Of a stretch of 64,000 nt of DNA, positions 46,247-57,040 are shown piece after piece. Position 1 is the stretch's first letter. Each line of letters starts with the position of its first letter. The stretch is from Chrysemys picta bellii. Lineage: Eukaryota; Chordata; Testudines; Emydidae. The DNA is taken from NCBI RefSeq assembly GCF_011386835.1, contig NC_088792.1, positions 39,732,882 to 39,796,881 on the forward strand, given 5' to 3'. The notes beneath the pieces were generated by a model. It worked only from the letters and a program-made list of their open reading frames with translations. It had not been told where the DNA came from and ran no database searches. The position numbers and the translations under genes are program-made.

Positions 46247-46609
46247 GTAGACGCTGAATAGGACTAAACTATGTACATAACAGTTTTTTGCCTTTTGTTT
46301 CATAATAAATTTTATTTATATAACCCTTTTGCTGATTTTTAAAGTGTTACATAAACAGGACAGGTGAAATATTATCATGTAAAGCAACCATAAACACATG
46401 AAAAGACCTAGGTTTACAATTTATGATTAAAACTCTACTATCTACACAATATACATAGACATAAAATGTAAAAACTTAAATATCTTAGAAACGGTAGCCA
46501 ATCAGTTGTTTTAATTGTCATATTTGAATTCAGCACATCAAAATACATAATAAATAGCACATTTTATCTCTGAAGCAGACGACTTCTCAAAAATTGTAGA
46601 CCAGTGTTA

Positions 46610-47197
46610 TTTTACTATCCACTGAGATTTGAGAGTGCATTGTAGTTTGTATCCTGTTCCACTCTTGAATATCCAGAGTACACCTAACCATGAGTTATGC
46701 TGTGGGAACACAAACTGCAGCATTTATTATTGTTATTTTCTTGTGAGATGGTGACACATGGAATGAAAAGTAAAATCTTTGTTAGAATCAATGAATCCCT
46801 AAGTGTCTAGATATTCCTTATTCCTGGCTATATTGATGTGGCTGAAGCCTAGAAACTCAACTTTTCAGTTTTGTGGTCTGAATTTGGAGGCAATGGGCCA
46901 AATTCATTTCTGATACAACTCCACAGACTGCAGTGGGGCTACACCAAGGATGAATTTAGCTCAATATGACCCTTTCATGCTCAGCACATCCCTGGTCATT
47001 TTGAAAGGTGCTAAGGACTGTCTTTTTTCAATGGCTTTAATGATCACAGAAATTTCTTAGCCCTAATTCAGCACTAATCTCAGACTGGAAATAATATAAA
47101 AGTTGGAAGAGTATTGGACTCTTAGAAAACTAGTGTACAAAAGGTTTTCTTCTGACAGGAGGCCTTATTTGTTGCACACACATATTATCGGGGCAGA
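46610..47197. other. Unassigned, with an old inverted repeat relic
   Basis: 46895-46966 ('GGGCCAAATTCATTTCTGATACAACTCC ... GGATGAATTTAGCTC') looks like an old foldback repeat with 'GGCCAAATTCAT' ends. Otherwise unrecognised. Confidence 0.38.
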
Positions 47198-47205
47198 GTC
47201 TAGAC

Positions 47206-47499
47206 CCAGGGTAGGCAACGTATGGCACTCGTGCCAAAGGCGGCACGCGAGCTGATTTTCAGTGTCACTCATTGGCCACCAGTCCAGAGGGCTCTGCATT
47301 TTAATTTAATTTTAAGTGAAGCTTCTTAAACATTTTAAAACCTTATTTACTTTACATACAACAATAGTTTAGTTATTTATTATAGACATAGAAAAAGATC
47401 TTCTAAAACTTTAAAACGTATTACTGGCATGCGAAACCTTAAATTAGAGTGACTAAATGAAGACTCAGCACACCACTTCTGAAAAATTGCTGACCTCTG
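47206..47499. mobile_element. hAT MITE (294 bp)
   Basis: It runs 'CCAGGGTAGGCAACGTATGGCACTCGTGCCAAAGG ... CACTTCTGAAAAATTGCTGACCTCTG', a very common turtle family. The flanks GTCTAGAC (47198-47205) and GTTTAGAC (47500-47507) are an 8-bp duplication with one difference. It has no coding capacity. Confidence 0.82.
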
Positions 47500-47524
47500 G
47501 TTTAGACAAAGTGGAGGAAGGGTG

Positions 47525-47755
47525 GCCTTGTGATTCAGGAAGTGTATTAGAAATTGGAAACTTGTGTTCACTTCTGGACTCTGCTCCAGAATTCCTGGAT
47601 AACCTTGGACACATTGCTTAATCTCCCTGTGCCTCTATTCCCCATCTATAAAAAGGAGGCAAAATACTTCCCAACCACAGAGGTTTTTCTTGTGAGGCTC
47701 AATTCATTAATGTTTGTGATGTTGTTCAATAATATAATGATGAAAGCCATATAAA
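47525..47755 (+). repeat. MIR-type SINE
   Basis: It follows the MIR order: 'GTTCACTTCTGGACTCTGC', 'CCTTGGACACATTGCTTAATCTCCCTGTGCCTC', 'CCCATCTATAAAAAGGAGGC', 'GAGGCTCAATTCATTAATGTTTGTG'. An old copy. Confidence 0.68.
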
Positions 47756-48724
47756 TAAAGAGAGAGGTTCTGGTTGTCCAATATATAACTGGCAAGTTAA
47801 TATTGTTTTAGTTTAGTGGCAAGGTCTTAGATTTAATCTATGATTTTACCAATTTGATTTACAATGACCAGCTCTATTTCTACTTCTCTTAGCATCTTAG
47901 AGGTCGAAAGTCATTCCATCTCACTGGAAAGGTATTTGTCACACACACACCCCCAGCCTCTCAAATGATTGGTAAAATATAGGAATAATATTCTAAATCC
48001 CACATTGCATCTAAATAGGAAACGCTGTACAGCATTCTTAAAAAATTTAAACTCAGTACATGAATTATGAGATTTCAGAGAAAATGGACTTTTTAGCATC
48101 CCTCTGCTCATTTAGAGAAGCTGGACCCCTCTAAGTGAATTTAACAAAAAGTGCTAAATTGACAGCCATGGATAATGAAGTCCTGTGTTTCATCCAAGGA
48201 ACCCGGCTGAGCACAGATGATTGCAATGCAAGCTCCTCCACACTGGTAAGGTAATGTGCCTCAAACTTCAACTATAAGAACCACCTCAAAGGCTATTTTT
48301 ATGAAACAAGGGTGTGAAAGTTCTACCTATAAAATCTGGTGAACCAAAATGTGACACAAATGTGAAATACATTGTAAAATCATCACATTCCAATGTTAGC
48401 CTTTGAAGAGCCCACTTTCAGGAGGCCAGTTCTGTAGAATGAATGGCAACATAAGAACAACAGTATGGGGCAGTAGTGAAACAAGAAGAAACTTGCAGTG
48501 CAGAAATTCATCTTTGGGGTGTAATAAGGTTCATGAAACAGATTTGTGAAACTAACCTGGTTTAAGTCTTCACCTCATAACACAAATTTTCAATGTCAAA
48601 AGTTTGGGTTCATTCAGCAGGCTACATCCAGGCCAATTTGGAAAAGCTCAGACTTTTCCCTCCAAAACTGTTTTCTAAGGTGTGGATAATGTGAGCCTGT
48701 GAGCTCTGATGCTAACTGAACACC
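47756..48724. other. Unassigned stretch
   Basis: No gene or repeat recognised. A short CA run lies at 47940-47950. Confidence 0.38.
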
Positions 48725-48938
48725 ATAGAATCATAGAATCATAGAATATCAGAGTTGGAAGGGACCTCAAGAGGTCATCTAGTCCAACCCCCTGCTCAAA
48801 GCAGGACCAATTCCCAGCTAAATCATCCCAGCCAGGGCTTTGTCAAGCCGGGCCTTAAAAACCTCCAAGGAAGGAGACTCCACCACCTCCCTAGGTAACG
48901 CATTCCAGTGTTTCACCACCCTCCTAGTGAAATAAGAC
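48725..48938 (-). mobile_element. CR1 3' end, strongly 5'-truncated
   Basis: The minus-strand CR1 terminus matches 28979-29185 almost exactly: tail repeats 'ATAGAATCATAGAATC', 'GAGTTGGAAGGGACCTCAAG', then the last coding segment up to 'CCCTCCTAGTGAAATA'. It is about 210 bp long and young in appearance. Confidence 0.92.
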
Positions 48939-49819
48939 CAATGTCCCTCTCACTTACTTCTAGTTTCAGTTAGAACAACAGCTGGTCAGTTTGGCAAAAA
49001 TAGTGTTTGCAAACATTCATGCAGTATCTAAACACCTGTATGGTGCTACCATGTTCATAGACCTTATTTGCTGTTTGTGAACCTTCACACAAACTGGCTT
49101 TTGTTTGTAAAAATGTTTAGAGAGCATCTGTTCTATATATGAATACCAATATTCACAGTTGAAGAATGGTATTTGTGAGCAGACAAAGTATTCCATATTC
49201 ATTATTCCCTATTCTTTATTTGCTACTTGTGATGTATTATCATCATCTTTAAAAAGCTTCACTCATCCAATCAGGGAGCAGAAATAATACCATATCACTT
49301 TGGTGACCAATTACACACAACTAGCAAAGAGTCAAATCTAACAGTTTTCGCAACTGTGTTGGTTGAAAATTATTTGTGTTAACTATTCAGAAAATATTTT
49401 TTCACAACAAATGCATGTGTAGAAATCAAGATTGAGTCATGAACATTTTACAGATATTAAGACAGATTGAATTCAATCCATAATTTATCCACAGTTAATA
49501 AATCAACCTGCTCTAGTAGTCAGTATCTGATTAGCTGTAGTCAAACCATTGGCGTATAGTTGAATGACTGTTTTTCAGTAATAACGCCCTGAGGCATCCG
49601 GTGCCCCAGGAATACTGTACAAATTGTAGCTTTATAAACAAGGAGGTCTATTTTTTAATTATGATGATCTATTTTCTAATTGCTAACAAATTGAATCTTT
49701 CTAACTTACTATATGAAAGTAATCTTGCCAAATACAAGCATTTCTGGCTGTACAAAATATAGCAATAACATATCAGTAGCATAACAATACAGCATTTCTG
49801 GCTGTGCAAAATATAAAGG
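48939..49819. other. Unassigned, with a local 26-bp duplication
   Basis: 'AGCATTTCTGGCTGTACAAAATATA' at 49737 recurs as 'AGCATTTCTGGCTGTGCAAAATATA' at 49791. The rest is AT-rich and unrecognised. Confidence 0.45.
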
Positions 49820-50510
49820 TGATGACCTAAACTCCCCATGGATTTCCACCTCAACTTCAACAACCACCACTCATTCATCAAACTCTCTCTAGAACACTCC
49901 TGTATCAGCATGATCTTCCTGGAGACCACAATCAGCTTCAGCAATGGAACCCCCAAACAACAATAGACAAGAAACCCACAGATCACCACACTTACCTTCA
50001 CAGATCCAGTAACCACCCCAAACACACCAAGAAATCCATTATCTACACCTGGCACTCTGAAACCACAGAATGTGCTTCAAGTGAAAGTCCAGGATACACA
50101 CCTTAACACACTTAAAACCACCTTCACCAAACAAAGACACTCTGCTATAATAGTGGATTACATCATGGAATGGGCCATCCAAATACTGTGAGAGAGTCTT
50201 CTCCAATACAGAAAAAAATAATTCCCTTAAACACACCCCAAGTCATCACCTTCCACTCTGCACTGGAACCCATACAGGGTTTCATTAAACAATTACAACC
50301 CATACTCAATGGGAACCCCATCCCGAAGACCATCTTTCCCATCCCCCCTCTTCTGTCCTTCAAGCAAATCCCCAACCTTGTCAAGCTCAATATCAGAATC
50401 AAGCTCCTCATGGACCAGGACACACCAATTCAAAGCAGCACCATACCCTGCCATAACAACTAATGCAAAACCTGCAGATATAGTTCCATGGTTATGATGA
50501 TCAATATCCC
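49820..50510 (+). pseudogene. Penelope-like polyprotein, RT-to-linker segment (decayed)
   Basis: Plus-strand blocks match the turtle Penelope protein order: KLSLEHSCISMIFLETTISF (RT palm/thumb border), TDPVTTPNTPRNPL, then an open 98-codon block with EKNNSLKHTPSHHL or VITFHSALEPIQGFIKQLQP by frame, TIFPIPPLLSFKQIPNLVKL, and the end near ...IPCHNN. Several stops and frame changes occur. The GIY-YIG part and 3' UTR are missing here. In Penelope proteins this segment lies between reverse transcriptase and endonuclease. Confidence 0.7.
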
Positions 50511-51600
50511 CCACTATAACTAGAGAAAATCTCCAGTCTCTACTTTGTATTTCTGAGCGCCATTCCTGAATAAGTAATAAATAAATAAATAAATAAATTC
50601 TACCCTGAGAGGGGTGATGTGGCCTCTGAGCATGCTCAGTAAGAATTTAGGATTTCTAAAAAAAAAAGAGGTACCCTGGCAAAGAGCCAAGTGAGTGTAG
50701 GTGTGGTTCAGCAGAATCAGAGCTCTGAGGTAAAGGACAACAATGAGCATGTGCAAGACTGGCAACTATTAAGCATGTGCAGTAAGGGGTCATAGAGAGG
50801 TCAGTCAGTTAAGCAGCTAGCTGGTCAGAATCCACTCATAGAGATCACAACTTGTTTTAAAGGTCAGAGCGGTCAATCAGAATTCTGAGATAATGGGCAA
50901 GATTGAGCATGTGCGAGTGAGGTAACTGTTGCTAAGAATAGGAAGGTATATGAAGAAAAAGCACAATGTAGCATAAAAGGACAGCTCCCAGCAACAGTTT
51001 TGGAGTCTGGAGGCTGCATCTGAAAAGGTGAGAAGCGTGCAGGAAGAATCGGAGAGCCAGCAAAAGAAGCCCGAAGAGAGATAAGAAACCTGGAACAGAG
51101 CACAGCTAATTGACCAGGAGCTGAACATCAGCAGCAGTGATTTGATTTTTAAAAGAAAGCAGCAATGGATTTATAGCATAAACTTAATATTCTTTTAATT
51201 TCAGTTTAGTGTAAGTATAGTTTAGGATAGTATATAATATTTAATATATGTGTGCTTGAAATGTGTGCATGTGTTTTAATTATATTTTACTTATGTAAAC
51301 TTTAAAGCAATTTAAGATCTGCTGTCAGCAATTTCTTGCAAACTGGCCACTTCCAACAAATTGCTTTACTTAGAATCATTTAAATAATATGCTATTGTAG
51401 TTTAAGTGCTCGTTAACTTGCAGTAAGGGATTTGTGTCTCAGGGATTTTGTGCCTTATTTTGGATATACTGTATTACGGATTATTAGTTACTTTAATAAA
51501 AAGATGCCTTGTTTTGGAAAGAGTACTGCCTATGTCAATTACTTTATCAGAAGGTTATGTGACTGTATTGAATATGTGGGACACTTTATGATATTATTGA
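50511..51600. other. Unassigned; possible LTR-like or older element body
   Basis: It contains an (AAAT)n microsatellite (50576-50599). 'GAGCATGTGC'-type words recur at about 50745, 50773 and 50904, and the blocks 'AATCAGAGCTCTGAGGTAAAGG' and 'AATCAGAATTCTGAGATAATGG' are about 155 bp apart. A 'TAGCATAAAAGGACAG' TATA-like stretch is near 50971. The layout resembles an LTR with internal repeats, but no ends were found. Confidence 0.35.
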
Positions 51601-51608
51601 TATCAATA

Positions 51609-51800
51609 CACCTCTACCCCGATATAATGCGACCCGATATAACACGAATTCGGATATAATGTGGTAAAGCAGTGCTCCGGGGAGGGGAAGGGGGATGCAC
51701 ACTCTGGTGGATCAAAGCAAGTTCGATATAACGTGGTTTCACCTATAATGCGGTAAGATTTTTTGGCTCCTGAGGACAGCATTATATCGAGGTCGAGGTG
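51609..51800. mobile_element. Tc1/mariner (pogo/Tigger-like) MITE, 192 bp
   Basis: The left end CACCTCTACCCCGATATAAT and the right end (reverse complement CACCTCGACCTCGATATAAT) are near-perfect inverted repeats. TA flanks both sides (51607-51608, 51801-51802). 'CGATATAA' words recur internally. It has no coding capacity. Confidence 0.88.
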
Positions 51801-51802
51801 TA

Positions 51803-52979
51803 TTATAAAATTGCAAGGAATCTGACCAGATATGCAGTGTGAGGTATCTATGAAAATGTTATAAATTGCCAAGTATGATAATCTTATTTATATGTTTGTA
51901 TTTGTATCATGAGTTACAGATATGTATGATATATCTATATTTCACACTTGTGCTGTGCGTCTGGGTGACACCCCCAGACAGATTGCCATCAGCATTGCCT
52001 AACCTGTTTGATGGCCCATCAAAGGACATCGACTGTACAATGAACCCATTGAAAAAGTCAAGGGCTACACCTTATGAGTCAGCAAGACTTGTGTGGGGGG
52101 GCATGTCTACGGACAGAGAACTCTAAGGCTTTTCCATGCCCATGTGCTGTGAAGATTGTTTTTGGGACACAGGAAATACAAGCCATGTGGCAAAAGGAAT
52201 ATAAAGGGCAGCTGCATCATCTCCATTTTGAATTCTATCTTCTTCTTGTCTTCATTCCTGCTTCTTACCTCTGGAATAATTTTTCTACAAACGAAGCTCT
52301 GAACAAAGGACAGAATGACCCATCCAAGCTGTGGATATAATCCAGAGGGACTTTCAAGCTAGCAAACTCACCAATGCTGCTAAGAACCTGATATATGGAC
52401 TTTGAAGTTTCTGTATGTATCTGACTGCTTTACCATTTAACAACTCTCTTCTTGTTCTTTCTTTTTTCTTTATAATAAACCTTTAGTTTTAGACACTAAA
52501 GGATTGGCGTGGTATTTTAGGTAAGATCCAACCTGATATTGACCTGACCCTTTGGAGTTCTGAAGAACATTTTGTATAGTGAGCAGAGTTTTTAAATAAC
52601 ATCTCACTGTACTGGCCCTAGGTGCTGACTGGGAGCCAGAGAACTGGAATGCAATAAAGGGGCTGTGTGATTTCTCTTTTAGTTTCTTGATAACTGGTTT
52701 AGGAAATCAGAAGCACAGTTTATGACTGGTTGGTGAATTTAACTTCAGTTTTAACCACCAGCTTTGGGAGCATTTGCTCCCCCTTTTGCAGCCTGCCCTA
52801 CCCTGGGCATTTTCAGTGAGGGCAGCTGTGTCCTTTAGTGTTTCCTTAGCAATCCTGGGGACTTTTATCTTGGGAAGAACAGATTAAGGGGGCAATAGGT
52901 AAGTTATTGTAGGAGTGCCCCAAAACTCATTTTTTGGGGTAATACCACCACACAAATTCCAAGATCCATGGCTCCTACA
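51803..52979 (+). mobile_element. LTR of an endogenous retrovirus (approximate ends)
   Basis: I recognise 'GTCTGGGTGACACCCCCAGAC' (51959) and 'TAGACACTAAAGGATTGGC' (52490) from a turtle LTR family. A polyadenylation signal AATAAA lies at 52474-52479, and the 3' end is '...GGCTCCTACA'. The 5' border coincides with the MITE at 51609-51800, so the true TG start may have been lost or disturbed. No target duplication was seen. Confidence 0.6.
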
Positions 52980-53055
52980 CATACCCATCACAACATTTGA
53001 TGTACTTCAGCCAGTGCACTAAATGCCCCAGTAACAACTAAGTGGGTGAAACCAG

Positions 53056-54138
53056 TGTGACGTTCCCCTCTGCTGTTATCTGGACCGGTGATCTGCTAGG
53101 TCACTCCAATCCTTGATTCTGGGAGCCAGCTTTACCTTGCTTTGCTGTCAGAACCCCCACTCCTGAGCTGTTCACGCACAGCCTCTAGCATGTAAGTTGC
53201 TCCTTGGATTGTGCAACTGAACGACACTAGCCAATATCTCCAGCCCCAGACACAACACTAGGAACCTCCATCTTGCAGTGTCCAGTTATGCCCACTGGAT
53301 GCTGCAAGCTTATATGAGTCAATTTAACAAAGAAATGTATATGTAACAGGCTTGTTATCTCAAGGGGTGTCTCTGACACACTTCAAACCAAAAACACTGC
53401 TTCAGGTAGAATAAACAAACAGATTTATTAACTATAAAGATAGATTTTAAGTGATTATAAGTGAAAGCATAACAAGTGGGATTTGGTCAAATGAAATAAA
53501 AGCAAAATGCATTCTAAACGGATCTTAACACTTTCAAACTTAGATGCTTCTCACCACAGACTGGCTGGTTGCCCTTCAGCCAGGCTCTCCCCTTTGATCA
53601 GCACTTCAGTCGCTTGGTGTGGTGTCTGTAGAGTTAGGTGGAAGAGAGAGAGCATGGCAAATTTATCTCCCTTTTATCATGTCCTTTCTTCACTCTTGGC
53701 TCTGCCCCCCCTCCCTTCAGAGTCAGGTGAGCATTACCTCATCACAGTTCCAAACTGACCAAAGGAAAGGGGGTGGCCCCTTTGAGAGTCCAACAGATTC
53801 TTTTATTGCTGCCTAGGCCAGCGTCCTTTGTTCCTGTGAGGCTGGGCTGGGTTTGTCCCATACGTTCCCTGATGAGGTGTGAACTGCCTCTCTGTTCTTG
53901 GAGAGTTTTTGACTGGGCTTATTTTAAGTCATGAGGATACATTTTCAGCCTCATAACTACATACATGAATGTATAACCTATAACCTTATTATAACATTAC
54001 TGTAACAACCATGCTCAGTGCCTCATGAGCCTTCCGAAGACACCCGACATGACAAACTTTGCATTGGATACCACACGATCATTTTACAAGGATGAACATG
54101 GGCGTGCTGGGTGTTCCCCCAAGGCACAGAGCGTCACA
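53056..54138 (-). mobile_element. Solo LTR (1083 bp) with perfect 5-bp target duplication
   Basis: On the minus strand it runs TGTGACGCTCTGTGCCTTGG ... AGAGGGGAACGTCACA. ACCAG is duplicated at 53051-53055 and 54139-54143. The terminal TGTGACG.../...CGTCACA is a 7-bp perfect inverted repeat. No internal retroviral genes remain. Confidence 0.87.
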
Positions 54139-54199
54139 ACCAGATAGTCATTACTTTCTTGAATGAACTCACATAGGAAAAATTTATAAAAGACAAAAA

Positions 54200-54757
54200 A
54201 TACCATATCACCCATGGTCACGGAAGTCAAAGATTCCCTCCCATGGATTGGGGCCCAATAGCAACCCAGCCACTGTGGCAGTGGGGGACACCCCAGCTGC
54301 CTGCCTTGCAGGGCAGCGGGGGGACTCCTCACAGCTCCCCAGCCCCCCATGGCTGGTGGGGGAACCCCCTCCCCACAGCTCCGCAGCAGAGTGGGATCCC
54401 CGGAGCTCTCTAGCCACTGGCAGCAGAGGGGGACCACGCAGATTCCAGCCCCAGCGGGTGGCAGGGGATCCACAGTTCCCAGTTGGCAGGGAACCCCTCC
54501 CACCCCTGCAGGGATCCCCTCTAACTCCTAACCCTGCAGTCAGGGGTCCCTCCCCAACACTGGGCAGAGGCACGGGGGCTGCAGCTCCCTGCCTGCATGC
54601 AGTGGGGCAGAGTGGACCCTCCTCCCTCGCAATTTTGTCAGGGATGTTTTAGTAAAAGTCAGAGACAGGGTATGGCTTCTGTGAATTTTTGGTCATTGCC
54701 CGTGACCTGTCCATGACTTTTACTAAAAATATCTATGACAAAATCGTAGCCTTACCC
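54200..54757. repeat. Dispersed turtle repeat with 'TTTTAGTAAAAGTCA' ends
   Basis: The right part pairs with itself: 'TTTTAGTAAAAGTCAGAGACAGG' (54648) against 'CCTGTCCATGACTTTTACTAAAAAT' (54707), spanning a hairpin that ends 'ATGACAAAATCGTAGCCTTA'. The left part is GC-rich, with 'GGTCACGGAAGTCA' near 54216. It is probably a non-autonomous DNA element; the terminal duplication was not resolved. Confidence 0.52.
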
Positions 54758-54761
54758 ATGG

Positions 54762-54942
54762 GCGAACACTTTTCACAAAGTGCACACTCCATATTTGACC
54801 TCTCAGGCTTCATCCCCAAAGGAAACCTGCACAACACCTTCAAAAGATGAGCCTGGGAGCGTAAATTCATATCTTTGCTAGACACCAAAAATCATGGTCT
54901 TAATAAAGACACTGAATCTATGCCTTATTATAACAATCTATC
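54762..54942 (+). pseudogene. Penelope-like protein C-terminus, second subfamily (fragment)
   Basis: Plus-strand reading MGEHFSQSAHSIFDLSGFIP, then KGNLHNTFKR, a TGA, then AWERKFISLLDTKNHGLNKD and TESMPYYNNL. I recognise this as the end of another turtle Penelope protein, downstream of GIY-YIG, differing from the RETADLKF type beside it. One stop codon; no upstream domain remains. Confidence 0.65.
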
Positions 54943-55330
54943 ATGGGGTAGCCGTGTTAGTCTGTATCCACAAAAAGGATTCCGGTGGCACCTTAAAGAC
55001 TAACAGATTTATTTGGGCATAAGCTTTTGTGGGTAAAAAACCTCACTTCTTCAGATACATGGAGTGAAAGTTACAGATGCAGGCATTATATAATAACACA
55101 TGAAGAGAAGGGAGTACCTCACAAGTGGAGAACCAGTGTTGATAGAGCCAATTTGATCAGGATGGATGTAGTCCACTCCCAATAATAGATGAGGAGGTGT
55201 CAATTCCAGGAGAGGCAAAGCTGCTTTTGTAATAAGCCAGCCACTCCCAGTCCCTATTCAAGCCCAAATTAATGGTGTTAAATTTGCAAATGAATTTTAG
55301 GTCTGCTGTTTCTCTTTGAAGTCTGTTTCA
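54943..55330 (-). mobile_element. Penelope-like element 3' portion (minus strand)
   Basis: From 54950 the reverse-complement terminus 'GGGGTAGCCGTGTTAGTCTG' leads, on the minus strand, back through the 3' UTR to a coding end reading LQRETADLKFICKFNTINLG and ...WEWLAYYKSSFASPGIDTSS, ending GLHPS*. It joins copy B of the transposase-like element at about 55330, and on the other side abuts the plus-strand Penelope fragment of a different subfamily. Confidence 0.76.
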
Positions 55331-56534
55331 GAGGTCCTTGAAAGCTGCTTGTGTTTTGTCAATGGCCTTGACAAAGTTCTTCATCAGACCCAGCTTGATG
55401 TGTAAGGGTGGTAACAAAATCTTCCTTGATTCAACAAGTGGTGGATGCTGAACACTTTTCCTCCCGGTCTCCAATGACTGTCGGAGTGGCCAATCTTTCT
55501 TGATGTAGTGGGAATCTCTTGCACGACTATCCCATTCGCAAAGAAAACAGCAGTACTTTGTGTATTCAGTCTGCAGACCAAGCAAGAGAGCAACACCCTT
55601 CAAATCGCCACAAAGCTGCCACTGATGTTGGTCATAGTTATGCACCTCAAAAGTTGTTTCATGTTGTCATAGGTTTCCTTCATATGGACTGCATGACCAA
55701 CTGGAATTGATGGCAAAACATTGCCTTTATGCAGTAAAACAGTTTTAAGACTCGTCTTCGATGAATCAATGAACAGTCTCCACTCATCTGGATCGTGAAC
55801 AATGTTGAGGGCTGCCATCACACCATCGATGTTGTTGCAGGCTACAAGAAGAATGGGACAAGATCCTTTTGACGGTCACGGAACATGGAAACCCTAACAT
55901 CACCTGCCAGGAGATTCCACTGCTGTAGTCTGGAGCCCAACAGCTCTGCCTTATTCTTGGGTAGTTCCAAATCCCTGACAAGGTCATTCAGTTCACCTTG
56001 TGTTATGAGGTGTGGTTCAGAGGAGGAGGATGGGAGAAAATGTGGGTCCTGTGACATTGATGGTTCAGGACCAGAAGTTTCATCCTCTTCCTCTTCCTCG
56101 TCTGACTCAAGTGAGAATGATTCTGGTGCATCAGGAACCGGCAGTCCTTCTCCGTGGGGTACTGGGCGTATAGCTGATGGAATGTTTGGATAATGCACAG
56201 TCCACTTTTTCTTCTTTGACACACCTTTCCCAACTGGAGGCACCATGCAGAAATAACAATATCTGGTATGATCTGTTGGCTCTCTCCAAATCATTGGCAC
56301 TGCAAAAGGCATAGATTTCCTTTTCCTGTTCAACCACTGGCAAAGATGTGTTGCACAAGTGTTGCAGCATATGTGTGGGGTCCACCTCTTGTCCTGATCT
56401 CCAATTTTGCAGCCAAAATAAAGGTGATAGGCTTTCTTAACCATAGTGGTTATACTGCGCTTTTGTGATGCAAAAGTCACTTCACCACAAACATAGCACA
56501 AGTTATCTGCACTGTTCACACAAGTACGAGGCAT
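55331..56534 (-). pseudogene. Transposase-like protein with Cys-rich N-terminus, copy B (truncated)
   Basis: ATG complement at 56534 starts MPRTCVNSADNLCYVCGEVT. The first 230 codons are open and preserve the part broken in copy A, including four residues (QDKR in CKIGDQDKRW) and the linker YPNIPSAIRPVPHGEG that copy A lacks or shifts. Lesions relative to A are a 16-nt deletion at about 55845 and a 1-nt deletion near 55640. The frame then continues as MHNYDQHQWQLCGDLKGVAL and ...SRKILLPPLHIKLGLMKNFV, and ends at AAFK. The conserved CGDLK Asp is present (codon 55604-55606). Confidence 0.82.
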
Positions 56535-56667
56535 CTCTGCTTTGGCTAAACATAAATGTGTCCCTTTGCAAAATCAAACACTGACAAATAAGAGAGCACG
56601 ACACTGTATGATTTCTAGAGCTGATATAGGGCAATTTGTTCAGCAGAGTGATGTAAGCTTCGTTATG

Positions 56668-56748
56668 ATTGCATCATCCATGACTTCTAGGAATAATATG
56701 ATGCAATTCATATCATGTATGACGCAATACCAGCTTCAGATTGCATCA
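56668..56748. promoter_or_regulatory. Four TGATGCAAT-type sites in the leader of copy B
   Basis: ATTGCATCA at 56668-56676, TGATGCAAT at 56699-56707, TGACGCAAT at 56720-56728 (one transition, a CpG form) and ATTGCATCA at 56740-56748. Same order and spacing as copy A, mirrored. Confidence 0.5.
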
Positions 56749-57040
56749 TTCATTGTTTTGCCTAAAAAGCAAGTACTGTCCAAAACCAGTCATAGATTTA
56801 TTCATAGATCCAGTCAAAGATGTATTTTAGTCATTTCTGGTTGAAATTGAGATCCCTTCCCTTTATAACTCACTTATCCTCCGCCATTCCCAAGTCAAGG
56901 GTCCTATATAGTGACCCAATAGCATATCTTGAAAACTAGAGCCAATCAACAATTTTAAGCATCATTTTCGTTCTCAGTGACCCAGAATTAGTAAAGTTTG
57001 ACTACATTTATTTCAGAAGCATTTTGGCTGTAGAGCAGTG

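Larger units (their letters stand above)
44076..46606 (+). mobile_element. Intronless DNA-transposon-like element, copy A (2.5 kb)
   Basis: The left end C[G/A]CTGCTCTACAGCC and the right end (reverse complement CACTGGTCTACAATTTTT) form a short degenerate inverted repeat. TTA flanks both sides (44073-44075, 46607-46609), a possible 3-bp target duplication. From about 44078 the sequence matches copy B (55330-57040, opposite strand) almost base for base through the leader and coding region. A TATAAAG lies at 44249-44255 and AATAAA at 46304-46309. The superfamily is not named with certainty; I recall related proteins in insects, other arthropods and cnidarians. Confidence 0.72.
55330..57040 (-). 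mobile_element. Transposon-like element, copy B (3' end missing)
   Basis: Minus-strand copy of the element at 44076. Its 5' terminus, CACTGCTCTACAGCC as read leftward, ends near 57040. The leader and first ~70% of the coding region are kept. Similarity stops at the codons for AAFK, where Penelope sequence begins. The rest of the coding region and 3' terminus are not found on the far side of the Penelope piece, so they were deleted rather than only interrupted. Confidence 0.74.

Noticed and set aside
50511..51600. A definite LTR call
   Set aside because: Internal repeated words and a TATA-like site look suggestive, but no termini or target duplication were found.
55234..55330. Simple insertion of a Penelope element into copy B
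   Set aside because: The remainder of copy B is not found on the other side of the Penelope sequence, so a deletion or complex junction is needed.
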